Part shown: positions 1 through 7,399 of the stretch, in pieces
Numbering within the stretch: position 1 is the stretch's first letter
How the letters are laid out: each line of letters starts with the position of its first letter
Assembly: GCF_000722765.2 (NCBI RefSeq)
Contig: NZ_CP028415.1
Span: 316,501 to 380,500 of the forward strand
Length of the DNA: 64,000 bases
Direction of reading: 5' to 3'
From: Streptococcus mitis
Lineage (GTDB): Bacteria; Bacillota; Bacilli; Lactobacillales; Streptococcaceae
The notes under the pieces: generated by a model
What the model was told of the DNA's origin: nothing
The model's database searches: none
Seen by the model: only the letters and a program-made list of their open reading frames with translations
Translations under genes and position numbers: made by a program

Positions 1-381
1 CCTGGTACAGCTATTTGGATTCGTCGTTACATGATTGACTTGCAATCACAAGACTTTGTTCGTTTTGCTCGTGCTAAAGGTTTGTCTGAAAAAGAAATTT
101 CAAATAAACACATCTTTAAAAATGCCATGGTTCCACTTGTTTCAGGTATTCCTGGAGCTGTTATCGGGGTTATCGGTGGTGCCACTCTTACTGAAACAGT
201 CTTCGCCTTCCCAGGTATGGGTAAAATGTTGATTGACTCTGTAAAAGCATCCAATAACTCTATGGTCGTTGGTCTTGTCTTCATCTTTACATGTATTTCT
301 ATCTTCTCACTTCTTTTGGGAGATATTTGGATGACTATTATTGACCCACGTATTAAATTGACTGAGAAAGGAGGCAAATAA
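1..381 (+). CDS. amiC: Oligopeptide ABC transporter permease AmiC, 3' part
   Basis: The reading frame is open from base 1, so the gene is cut by the window edge and only the last 126 residues are visible. They carry the inner-membrane-loop EAA-type region of binding-protein-dependent permeases ([11 protein letters not shown]...[12 protein letters not shown]) and two hydrophobic segments. In this family the protein is one of two transmembrane subunits that import oligopeptides delivered by AmiA-type lipoproteins. The stop codon TAA shares one base with the ATG of the next permease gene, which indicates translational coupling in the ami operon. Identity rests on similarity to pneumococcal AmiC from memory and on the amiD-amiE-amiF order that follows. 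Confidence 0.93.
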   Translation, partial: PGTAIWIRRYMIDLQSQDFVRFARAKGLSEKEISNKHIFKNAMVPLVSGIPGAVIGVIGGATLTETVFAFPGMGKMLIDSVKASNNSMVVGLVFIFTCISIFSLLLGDIWMTIIDPRIKLTEKGGK

Positions 382-1307
382 TGTCTACAATCGATAAAGA
401 AAAATTTCAGTTTGTAAAACGTGACGATTTTGCCTCTGAAGCCATTGATGCGCCAGCCTATTCTTACTGGGGATCAGTGTTTAGACAATTTATGAAGAAA
501 AAATCAACTGTAGTCATGTTGGGAATCTTGGTAGCCATCATTTTGATGAGTTTCATCTACCCAATGTTTTCTAAGTTTGATTTTAATGATGTCAGCAAGG
601 TAAACGACTTTAGCGCTCGCTATATCAAGCCAAATGCTGAGCATTGGTTCGGTACAGACAGTAACGGTAAATCTCTTTTTGACGGTGTCTGGTTCGGAGC
701 TCGTAACTCTATCCTCATTTCAGTGATTGCGACAGTGATTAACCTAGTTATCGGTGTCTTTGTCGGTGGTATTTGGGGAATTTCAAAATCAGTTGACCGC
801 GTGATGATGGAAGTTTACAACGTCATCTCAAACATCCCATCTCTTTTGATTGTTATTGTCTTGACTTACTCAATCGGAGCTGGATTCTGGAATCTGATTT
901 TTGCCATGAGTGTAACAACATGGATCGGGATTGCCTTCATGATCCGTGTGCAAATTTTGCGCTATCGTGATTTGGAATACAACTTGGCATCACGTACTTT
1001 GGGAACTCCAACCTTGAAGATTGTTGCCAAAAATATCATGCCTCAATTGGTATCTGTTATTGTGACAACCATGACTCAAATGCTTCCAAGCTTTATCTCA
1101 TACGAAGCCTTCTTGTCATTCTTCGGTCTTGGATTACCGATTACAGTGCCAAGTTTGGGTCGTTTGATTTCAGATTATTCACAAAACGTAACAACTAATG
1201 CTTACTTGTTCTGGATTCCATTGACAACTCTTGTCTTGGTATCCTTGTCGCTTTTCGTAGTTGGTCAAAACTTAGCGGATGCTAGTGATCCACGTACACA
1301 TAGATAG
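381..1307 (+). CDS. amiD: Oligopeptide ABC transporter permease AmiD
   Basis: A 308-residue permease of the OppC/DppC type. It has a cytoplasmic N-terminus of about 45 residues, a first membrane helix near residues 45-63, a long extracytoplasmic stretch typical of OppC proteins, then a cluster of helices with the EAA loop ([25 protein letters not shown], quoted in part) that docks on the ATPases. It should pair with AmiC in the membrane. The start is the ATG overlapping the amiC stop, preceded by the GAGG of AAAGGAGGCAAATA. The amiE start follows 8 bases after the stop. Confidence 0.95.
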   Translation: MSTIDKEKFQFVKRDDFASEAIDAPAYSYWGSVFRQFMKKKSTVVMLGILVAIILMSFIYPMFSKFDFNDVSKVNDFSARYIKPNAEHWFGTDSNGKSLFDGVWFGARNSILISVIATVINLVIGVFVGGIWGISKSVDRVMMEVYNVISNIPSLLIVIVLTYSIGAGFWNLIFAMSVTTWIGIAFMIRVQILRYRDLEYNLASRTLGTPTLKIVAKNIMPQLVSVIVTTMTQMLPSFISYEAFLSFFGLGLPITVPSLGRLISDYSQNVTTNAYLFWIPLTTLVLVSLSLFVVGQNLADASDPRTHR

Positions 1308-1315
1308 GAGTAGAA

Positions 1316-2383
1316 ATGACAAAAGAAAAAAATGTAATTTTGACTGCTCGCGATATTGTCGTGGAATTTGACGTTCGTGACAAAGTATTGACAGCCATTC
1401 GCGGCGTTTCCCTTGAACTACTTGAAGGAGAAGTACTAGCCTTGGTAGGTGAGTCAGGATCAGGAAAATCTGTTTTGACAAAGACCTTCACAGGTATGCT
1501 TGAAGAAAATGGTCGCATTGCCCAAGGTAGTATTGACTACCGTGGTCAAGATTTGACAGCCTTGTCTTCTCACAAGGATTGGGAACAAATTCGTGGTGCT
1601 AAGATTGCGACTATCTTCCAAGATCCAATGACTAGTTTGGACCCAATTAAAACAATTGGTAGTCAGATTACAGAAGTTATTGTAAAACACCAAGGAAAAA
1701 CAGCTAAAGAAGCGAAAGAATTGGCCATTGACTACATGAATAAGGTTGGGATTCCAGATGCAGATAGACGTTTTGATGAATACCCATTCCAATATTCTGG
1801 AGGAATGCGTCAACGTATCGTTATTGCTATTGCCCTTGCTTGCCGACCTGATGTCTTGATTTGTGATGAGCCAACGACTGCCTTGGATGTAACCATCCAA
1901 GCACAGATTATTGATTTGCTAAAATCTTTACAAAACGAGTACCATTTCACAACAATCTTTATCACCCACGACCTTGGTGTGGTGGCAAGTATTGCGGATA
2001 AGGTAGCGGTTATGTATGCAGGAGAAATCGTTGAGTATGGAACTGTTGAGGAAGTCTTCTATGATCCTCGCCATCCATATACATGGAGTCTCTTGTCTAG
2101 CTTGCCTCAACTTGCTGATGATAAAGGGGATCTTTACTCAATCCCAGGAACACCTCCGTCACTTTATACTGACCTGAAAGGGGATGCCTTTGCCTTGCGT
2201 TCTGACTATGCAATGCAGATTGACTTCGAACAAAAGGCTCCTCAATTCTCAGTATCAGAGACGCATTGGGCTAAAACTTGGCTTCTTCATGAGGATGCTC
2301 CAAAAGTAGAAAAACCAGCTGTGATTGCAAATCTTCACGATAAGATCCGTGATAAAATGGGATTTGCCCATCTGGTAGACTAG
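1316..2383 (+). CDS. amiE: Oligopeptide ABC transporter ATPase AmiE
   Basis: A 355-residue ABC ATPase. Walker A is GESGSGKS near residue 44, the signature is SGGMRQR, and Walker B is [11 protein letters not shown], followed by the H-loop THD. A C-terminal extension typical of the Opp/Dpp ATPases follows (the [13 protein letters not shown] oligopeptide-ATPase motif and the GTPPSL loop). It energises peptide import together with AmiF. The gene lies 8 bases after amiD with the SD GGAG, and 10 bases before amiF, so it is part of one transcript. Confidence 0.95.
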   Translation: MTKEKNVILTARDIVVEFDVRDKVLTAIRGVSLELLEGEVLALVGESGSGKSVLTKTFTGMLEENGRIAQGSIDYRGQDLTALSSHKDWEQIRGAKIATIFQDPMTSLDPIKTIGSQITEVIVKHQGKTAKEAKELAIDYMNKVGIPDADRRFDEYPFQYSGGMRQRIVIAIALACRPDVLICDEPTTALDVTIQAQIIDLLKSLQNEYHFTTIFITHDLGVVASIADKVAVMYAGEIVEYGTVEEVFYDPRHPYTWSLLSSLPQLADDKGDLYSIPGTPPSLYTDLKGDAFALRSDYAMQIDFEQKAPQFSVSETHWAKTWLLHEDAPKVEKPAVIANLHDKIRDKMGFAHLVD

Positions 2384-2393
2384 GAGGAAGGAA

Positions 2394-3320
2394 ATGTCTG
2401 AAAAATTAGTAGAAATCAAAGATTTAGAAATTTCCTTCGGTGAAGGAAGTAAGAAGTTTGTTGCGGTTAAAAATGCCAACTTCTTTATCAACAAGGGAGA
2501 AACGTTCTCGCTTGTAGGTGAGTCAGGTAGTGGGAAAACAACTATTGGTCGTGCTATCATCGGTCTTAATGATACAAGTAATGGAGATATCATTTTTGAA
2601 GGTCAAAAGATTAATGGTAAGAAATCGCGTGAACAAGCTGCGGAATTGATTCGTCGTATCCAGATGATTTTCCAAGACCCAGCGGCAAGTTTGAATGAAC
2701 GTGCGACTGTTGATTATATTATTTCTGAAGGTCTTTACAATCACCGCCTGTTTAAGGATGAGGAAGAACGTAAAGAGAAAGTTAAAAATATCATTCGTGA
2801 AGTGGGTCTTCTTGCTGAGCATTTGACTCGTTATCCTCATGAGTTTTCAGGTGGTCAACGTCAACGTATAGGTATTGCCCGTGCCTTGGTGATGCAACCA
2901 GACTTTGTTATTGCGGATGAGCCAATTTCAGCCTTGGACGTTTCTGTTCGTGCCCAAGTCTTGAACTTGCTTAAAAAATTCCAAAAAGAGCTCGGTTTGA
3001 CCTATCTCTTCATCGCCCATGATTTGTCGGTCGTTCGCTTTATTTCAGATCGTATCGCAGTTATTTATAAGGGTGTTATTGTAGAGGTTGCAGAGACAGA
3101 AGAATTGTTTAACAATCCAATTCACCCATATACTCAGGCCTTGCTTTCAGCGGTACCAATTCCAGACCCAATCTTGGAACGCAAGAAGGTCTTGAAGGTT
3201 TACGATCCAAGTCAACACGACTATGAGACTGACAAACCTTCTATGGTTGAAATCCGTCCAGGTCACTATGTTTGGGCTAACCAAGCTGAATTGGCACGTT
3301 ATCAACAAGGATTAAACTAA
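2394..3320 (+). CDS. amiF: Oligopeptide ABC transporter ATPase AmiF
   Basis: The second ATPase of the permease, 308 residues. Walker A is GESGSGKT, the signature is SGGQRQR, and Walker B is [11 protein letters not shown], followed by AHD and the C-terminal [12 protein letters not shown] motif of the OppF group. SD GGAGGAAGG precedes the ATG. It is the last gene of the ami operon, since an excellent intrinsic terminator starts 5 bases after its stop. In streptococci this system feeds peptides for nutrition and for sensing of peptide signals, which is family knowledge rather than something shown here. Confidence 0.95.
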   Translation: MSEKLVEIKDLEISFGEGSKKFVAVKNANFFINKGETFSLVGESGSGKTTIGRAIIGLNDTSNGDIIFEGQKINGKKSREQAAELIRRIQMIFQDPAASLNERATVDYIISEGLYNHRLFKDEEERKEKVKNIIREVGLLAEHLTRYPHEFSGGQRQRIGIARALVMQPDFVIADEPISALDVSVRAQVLNLLKKFQKELGLTYLFIAHDLSVVRFISDRIAVIYKGVIVEVAETEELFNNPIHPYTQALLSAVPIPDPILERKKVLKVYDPSQHDYETDKPSMVEIRPGHYVWANQAELARYQQGLN

Positions 3321-3324
3321 TATT

Positions 3325-3374
3325 GGTTTTATAATTTCCATGTCAACTTTTATGGAAATTATAAACCTTTTTTT
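3325..3374 (+). terminator. Intrinsic terminator of the ami operon
   Basis: The arms GGTTTTATAATTTCCAT (3325-3341) and ATGGAAATTATAAACC (3352-3367) pair with one bulged T. Seven T residues follow. Confidence 0.9.
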
Positions 3375-3415
3375 GTTGGACTGATTTGAAAAAATCTTTG
3401 AAAGTATCCTGAAAG

Positions 3416-3449
3416 AATTTTCGAAAAATTTTAAAAAATTCTGAAATAT
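3416..3449 (+). promoter_or_regulatory. Two tandem CodY-like boxes
   Basis: AATTTTCGAAAAATT (3416-3430) matches the CodY consensus AATTTTCWGAAAATT at 13 of 15 positions. A second, weaker copy is centred on CTGAAA (3435-3449, 11 of 15). They end two bases before the -35 hexamer of the following promoter. CodY represses amino-acid uptake genes in streptococci, so control of the transporter downstream is a reasonable inference. Confidence 0.5.
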
Positions 3450-3451
3450 TC

Positions 3452-3480
3452 TTGACAGCTGATGAAAAAGGTGGTAAGAT
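3452..3480 (+). promoter_or_regulatory. Promoter of the trpXYZ-like operon
   Basis: A consensus TTGACA (3452-3457) and TAAGAT (3475-3480) are separated by exactly 17 bases. Transcription should begin near 3487, giving a leader of about 290 bases before the first transporter gene. Confidence 0.8.
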
Positions 3481-3512
3481 AGGAAACATCAAAAAAGAAA
3501 GCAGAAAGAGAA

Positions 3513-3572
3513 ATGAATAGAAGACAAGCTGTAACAATGAATCAAAACTTTTACTTTAGCTACTTTAGATAG
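3513..3572 (+). CDS. Putative aromatic-rich leader peptide
   Basis: A 19-codon reading frame starting ATG AAT AGA AGA and ending ...NFYFSYFR-stop. An internal ATG at 3537 would give an 11-residue version. Five of the last eight residues are Phe or Tyr (TTT TAC TTT AGC TAC TTT), which is far from chance in so short a frame. A purine-rich AGAAAGAG lies 5 bases upstream as a modest ribosome binding site. It sits between the promoter and a terminator/antiterminator structure before an ABC importer whose family binds aromatic amino acids. I read it as the sensing peptide of a transcription attenuator. A second short frame (3584-3637, 17 codons, one Trp) lies between it and the hairpins. Confidence 0.6.
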   Translation: MNRRQAVTMNQNFYFSYFR

Positions 3573-3653
3573 TGTTTGTAGACATGTCACCATGGATGCA
3601 AACAGTTCAAGCAATTTGTTTGTATCTATGTGGCTAAGATTTTTGATTGCGGT

Positions 3654-3744
3654 CCATATAGATGAATATCTAAATGGGCTAGCTAAGTTATAACTTGTTA
3701 GATTATTTCAAGCATCCGTTTAGATATTATCTAGGCGGTTTTTT
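3654..3744 (+). promoter_or_regulatory. Four-arm transcription attenuator
   Basis: Four segments can pair in alternative ways. Arm 1 is CCATATAGAT (3654-3663), arm 2 ATCTAAATGG (3668-3677), arm 3 CCGTTTAGAT (3716-3725) and arm 4 ATCTAGGCGG (3729-3738). Arms 1:2 pair with one mismatch, arms 2:3 pair completely (one G-U) as an antiterminator, and arms 3:4 pair with two G-U pairs and are followed by six T residues (3739-3744) as a terminator. This is the classic layout of amino-acid attenuators. No T-box motif (GGGTGG..ACCGCG) is present. Confidence 0.7.
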
Positions 3745-3774
3745 GTTTTATCTTTTCTGAGAAGGAGTTTCATT

Positions 3775-4752
3775 ATGAAAGTTGTTCGAAAATTACTAGC
3801 ACCCCTCTTGGTAGTGGGGATCCTCTTGACCTCTCTGATCAGTTTGCATCAGTTGAAGGCAGATAAGAAAAAAGATGTGTTTCGTATCGGTATTTCGCAG
3901 TTTATTACCCACCAGTCCCTAGACGCCACTAGAGAAGGATTTGTGGATGAGCTGGCCAAGCAAGGCTATGTTGAGGGGAAAAATATTGAGATTGATTTGC
4001 AGAATGCACAGGGAGAACAAAGAAATCTAAAAACGATTTCCCAGCAACTAGCAGAATCTAGTGATGTCGTTCTAGCCATCGCAACGCCTTCTGCTCAGAG
4101 TTTGGCCAATACAACACAAACGACACCGGTTATCTTTTCAGCTGTAACAGATCCTGTCAGTGCCAAGTTGGTTGAGTCAAGAGAACATCCTGGGGGCAAT
4201 GTGACTGGGACAAGTGACCAGTCATCAGATGCCATTTCAACCCAAATCAATTTGATAAAGAAAGTGTTGCCAAAGGCTAAAACAATTGGAATTCTCTATA
4301 CTCAGAGCGAGCCAAACTCAGTTGTCCAAAAGGATGAAACTAAGCGCCTTCTGGAAGAAAAAGGCTTTACCGTTGTTGAAAAAACAATCTTGGACAGTAA
4401 CAACGTCAAGGCTGCAGCAGAGAGTTTGATGGCTGAAGTGGATATGGTTTTTGTACCAACGGATAATATCATTTCGTCAACCATGGAAACAGTTAAGCAG
4501 GTTTCTATTAAACACAAGGTTCCAGTATTCGGTGGTTCAACAGAAATGATTGCGGTTGGTGGCTTGTATAACTACGGTACCAATTATGAAGAATTGGGAC
4601 GGCAGACAGCTCGTATGTTGATTCGTGTTTTAAAAGGTGAGAAGCCAGAAAATATAGCAGTTGAGTTACCTGAAAAATTGGAATTGCATACTAACAAAGA
4701 AATGGCAGATGCACTAGGAATTGATATTAGTAAGTTAGAGGGCAAGGAATAG
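3775..4752 (+). CDS. trpX: TrpX-type ABC transporter substrate-binding protein
   Basis: A 325-residue extracellular binding protein of the ABC_sub_bind family (TrpX/YtfQ-like fold). It has a hydrophobic N-terminal helix (residues about 6-24) with no lipobox cysteine, so it is either secreted by signal peptidase I or kept as an N-terminal anchor. This is unusual for a Gram-positive binding protein. Two alternating Rossmann-like lobes follow, with motifs IATPSAQSLANTT, PVIFSAVTDPV and GGNVTGTSD. As I recall, members of this family have been crystallised with Trp or Phe. The leader upstream, rich in Phe/Tyr codons, supports an aromatic amino-acid substrate. SD GAAGGAG precedes the start. The permease gene follows 10 bases after the stop. 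Confidence 0.75.
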   Translation: MKVVRKLLAPLLVVGILLTSLISLHQLKADKKKDVFRIGISQFITHQSLDATREGFVDELAKQGYVEGKNIEIDLQNAQGEQRNLKTISQQLAESSDVVLAIATPSAQSLANTTQTTPVIFSAVTDPVSAKLVESREHPGGNVTGTSDQSSDAISTQINLIKKVLPKAKTIGILYTQSEPNSVVQKDETKRLLEEKGFTVVEKTILDSNNVKAAAESLMAEVDMVFVPTDNIISSTMETVKQVSIKHKVPVFGGSTEMIAVGGLYNYGTNYEELGRQTARMLIRVLKGEKPENIAVELPEKLELHTNKEMADALGIDISKLEGKE

Positions 4753-4762
4753 GAGGTTTAAG

Positions 4763-5656
4763 ATGAGTTTTGTATTATCTAGTTTATCAGAAGGTTTGTT
4801 GTGGTCGATTATGGCCATTGGAGTCTACTTGACTTTCCGTATTTTGGATATTGCGGATATGACTGCTGAAGGAGCCTTTCCTCTGGGGGCAGCTGTCGTC
4901 GTATCACAGATACAGGCAGGGACCAATCCTTGGATTGCGACCTTACTTGCTTTGCTGGCAGGTATGATTGCTGGTCTTGTGTCAGGAATGCTCCACACCA
5001 AGATGAAAATCCCAGCTCTCTTGACAGGGATTGTGACCTTGACAGGGCTTTATTCAATCAATATTAAAATCATGGGAAGTGTGCCCAATCTTTCCTTGGG
5101 AGATTCTTCAACTGTCTTTAAACAATTGGCGAGCTTGGGGCTGACAAATGAAGAAGCTGTTTTCTCATTCAGTTTGGCCTGTCTCTTACTTGTTTGTTTG
5201 GTCTTGACTCTTTTGATGAAAACGGAGATTGGCTTGGTCTTGCGTTCGACTGGGGACAATATTCCGATGAGTGAGTCCAATGGGGTCAATGTAGACACCA
5301 TGAAGATTGTTGGTTACATGATTTCAAACGGTTTAATTGCCCTGTGTGGTTCCTTATTTGCTCAGAATGATGGATTTTCAGATGTGACTTCTGGGACAGG
5401 AACCATCGTTGTTGGTTTGAGTGCCGTGATTATTGCGGAAGTACTGATACATGATTTGACCATTGGAGGCCGCTTGTTATCTATCGGGATCGGTGCTATT
5501 GTTTACCGTTTGATTATTTTAAATATCTATGAAATTCCAAATCTAGATCAAAACCTGGTTCGTCTCTTTAATGCAATCTTACTCGCCTTGGTTTTATTTG
5601 CACCAGAATTGCAAAAGAGATTAAAGATTCGTGGTTTGAAACTGAGAAATGAATAG
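4763..5656 (+). CDS. trpY: TrpY-type ABC transporter permease
   Basis: A 297-residue, strongly hydrophobic permease of the branched-chain/sugar type (BPD_transp_2 superfamily) with about eight membrane helices. The start LWSIMAIGVYLTFRILDIADMTAEGAF (quoted in part) is characteristic of this permease group, where the segment GAxxxxG lies before the second helix. It is encoded between a binding protein and an ATPase with SDs and gaps of 10-12 bases, so it forms the channel of the same importer. The substrate is inferred only from the binding protein and the leader. Confidence 0.75.
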   Translation: MSFVLSSLSEGLLWSIMAIGVYLTFRILDIADMTAEGAFPLGAAVVVSQIQAGTNPWIATLLALLAGMIAGLVSGMLHTKMKIPALLTGIVTLTGLYSINIKIMGSVPNLSLGDSSTVFKQLASLGLTNEEAVFSFSLACLLLVCLVLTLLMKTEIGLVLRSTGDNIPMSESNGVNVDTMKIVGYMISNGLIALCGSLFAQNDGFSDVTSGTGTIVVGLSAVIIAEVLIHDLTIGGRLLSIGIGAIVYRLIILNIYEIPNLDQNLVRLFNAILLALVLFAPELQKRLKIRGLKLRNE

Positions 5657-5668
5657 GAGGAAAAAGTT

Positions 5669-6472
5669 ATGGCAAGTTTATTAACACTTGAAAATATTCA
5701 CAAGACATTTGAAGCAGGGACGGTCAATGAGAACCATGTCCTCAAAGGATTAGATTTAGAAGTTGAAGAGGGAGATTTTATCTCTGTGATTGGTGGAAAT
5801 GGCGCAGGGAAATCCACTTTGATGAATATCTTGGCTGGCAATCTATCGGTAGACGAAGGGGACCTTTTATTGGCAGGGAAATCCATTAAAAATCTGAGTG
5901 TCAGAAAGAGAGCCAAGGATATCGCCCGTGTTTTTCAAGATCCTAAGATGGGAACAGCTTCGCGTTTGACGATTGAGGAGAATATGGCTATTGCCTTGAG
6001 ACGTGGGCAAAAGAGAGGGCTTGGTTGGGGCGTGAAGGAGAAGGATAGAATCCAGTTCCAAGAAGCCTTGAAGGAGTTGAATATTGGCCTTGAAAACCGC
6101 TTAAAAGTAGATACTCAATATCTCTCAGGAGGACAAAGACAGGCCTTGACCCTAGTCATGGCAGCTCTGGTGAAACCTAAACTTTTGCTTTTGGATGAAC
6201 ATACTGCGGCACTTGACCCGAAAACGAGTCAAATGGTGATGGATTTGACGCAAAAAATTGTGGAACATCATCAGTTGACGACTTTGATGATTACCCACGA
6301 TATGAACCATGCGATTGAGTACGGAAATCGTCTCATTATGCTCTATCAAGGCAAGATAGTGGTGGATGTCAAGGGAGAAGAGAAGAAGCATCTGACAGTT
6401 GAAGATCTCATGCATCTCTTCCAAAAAAATAGTGGCCAAAGTCTAGTTAGTGATGAATTGGTTTTGGGATAA
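5669..6472 (+). CDS. trpZ: TrpZ-type ABC transporter ATPase
   Basis: A 267-residue ATPase. Walker A is GGNGAGKST (residues about 42-50), the Q-loop is FQDPKMGT, the signature is LSGGQRQ, Walker B is LLLLDEHTAALD and the H-loop is THD. The Walker B glutamate is followed by HTAALD instead of the common PTxxLD, a feature I associate with this subfamily. It is the last gene of the three-gene importer operon. A bidirectional hairpin shared with the convergent treR follows directly. Confidence 0.8.
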   Translation: MASLLTLENIHKTFEAGTVNENHVLKGLDLEVEEGDFISVIGGNGAGKSTLMNILAGNLSVDEGDLLLAGKSIKNLSVRKRAKDIARVFQDPKMGTASRLTIEENMAIALRRGQKRGLGWGVKEKDRIQFQEALKELNIGLENRLKVDTQYLSGGQRQALTLVMAALVKPKLLLLDEHTAALDPKTSQMVMDLTQKIVEHHQLTTLMITHDMNHAIEYGNRLIMLYQGKIVVDVKGEEKKHLTVEDLMHLFQKNSGQSLVSDELVLG

Positions 6473-6476
6473 AGAA

Positions 6477-6506
6477 AAAGGCTGAGATCTAGTGTCTCAG
6501 TCTTTT
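6477..6506. terminator. Bidirectional terminator between trpZ and treR
   Basis: AAAAGGCTGAGA pairs with TCTCAGTCTTTT around the loop TCTAGTG. The T-rich 3' arm serves the plus strand and the A-rich 5' arm serves treR on the minus strand, overlapping the treR stop codon by two bases. Confidence 0.75.
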
Positions 6507-7215
6507 ATTTCTTACGTTTTGCAAAATCTACAAATCTGAATTTTTCGAGTTTATGGCGGCTTTCAGTAAACTGAAACTGGCGCCCGTCTTGGAGATAGAC
6601 TTTTGACTTGATTGAAACGACATAAGGGTCTTTGCCTATGTCCATGAGAATCTTGTCTCTGTCATTTGAGTGGTCAATGGTTATTTCCTTTTGAGCATAA
6701 TCAATAAGGAGTTTGAGGTCGTCCTCTATATAAGAATAGATGGACTGCTCAGCAATTTGGCGAGTGATATTTGGGATTAGTTCCATATCCAGATAGTCCG
6801 TATCCAGAACGGATACCAGATCATCCACCACACGCTGGCGGACCACCTTCCAAACCATACGAAACTCTGGGAAGCCAGTTATTAGTGAGGATTTTTTATC
6901 AATAATAATCTTGTCCAGACTGACCACGTTGGTTTTGGAGCGCAGTCCAAGTTCTTGAACTAGCTCTTGGTAGCTTGTTAGGTTGGATACAGGGAAATTG
7001 ACGGTTTCTTCTTTGACGATTTGAGAACCTTGCCCTCTTATCTTTTTGATCAATCCTTCCTCTTGGAGGAGAGACAGGGCCTTTCGGACGGTATCACGGC
7101 TTACCTGATACTGGTTCATAAGGTCGTGCTCGCTAGGAAGGAAATCTCCGACAGCGTAAGTCTCGTTTTGAATGGTTTCTTGGATTTGCTTAAAAAGTTG
7201 TTGGTATTTCTTCAT
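6505..7215 (-). CDS. treR: Trehalose operon repressor TreR (GntR family)
   Basis: A 236-residue regulator. An N-terminal GntR winged helix-turn-helix (residues about 1-70, YQVSRDTVRKALSLLQEEGLI, quoted in part) is followed by a UTRA effector domain (about 90-230). In this group the effector is trehalose 6-phosphate. It is divergent from treP-treC, which it should repress. The ATG is preceded by AAGGAAG. A TG-extended -10 (TGGTAAAAT, TAAAAT at 7266-7271 on the minus strand) lies in the shared control region. Assignment as TreR rests on domain type and on its position beside the trehalose PTS and hydrolase genes. Confidence 0.88.
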   Translation of the reverse strand: MKKYQQLFKQIQETIQNETYAVGDFLPSEHDLMNQYQVSRDTVRKALSLLQEEGLIKKIRGQGSQIVKEETVNFPVSNLTSYQELVQELGLRSKTNVVSLDKIIIDKKSSLITGFPEFRMVWKVVRQRVVDDLVSVLDTDYLDMELIPNITRQIAEQSIYSYIEDDLKLLIDYAQKEITIDHSNDRDKILMDIGKDPYVVSIKSKVYLQDGRQFQFTESRHKLEKFRFVDFAKRKK

Positions 7216-7255
7216 TTTGCTTCCTTAAATGGGTTTTTAGTCTAGTTTAATGAAC

Positions 7256-7353
7256 ACCTGTATCTATTTTACCATACAAGTTCCAGAAAAATGATAAAAA
7301 AATCCTCTTTTTATACCAAACAAGTTGCATACAGGTTTGATATCGTTTACAAT
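7256..7353 (+). promoter_or_regulatory. tre control region: treP promoter, cre and candidate TreR half-sites
   Basis: The treP promoter is TTGCAT (7325-7330), 17 bases, TACAAT (7348-7353). TGATATCGTTTACA (7338-7351) matches the CcpA cre consensus TGWAANCGNTNWCA with one mismatch and overlaps the -10. An exact inverted pair ACCTGTAT (7256-7263) and ATACAGGT (7329-7336) flanks the region, and related ATACAAGTT/ACAAGTT segments lie between. These are candidate TreR contacts. Confidence 0.6.
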
Positions 7354-7399
7354 ATACTTATCAAATCAAACTTGCTTTGACAAGTATAAGGAGAATCAA

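Noticed and set aside
3375..3774. Possible tryptophan T-box before the trpXYZ-like genes
   Set aside because: No T-box sequence (GGGTGG..ACCGCG) or Stem I pattern is present. The hairpins and the aromatic-rich short frame fit a leader-peptide attenuator better.
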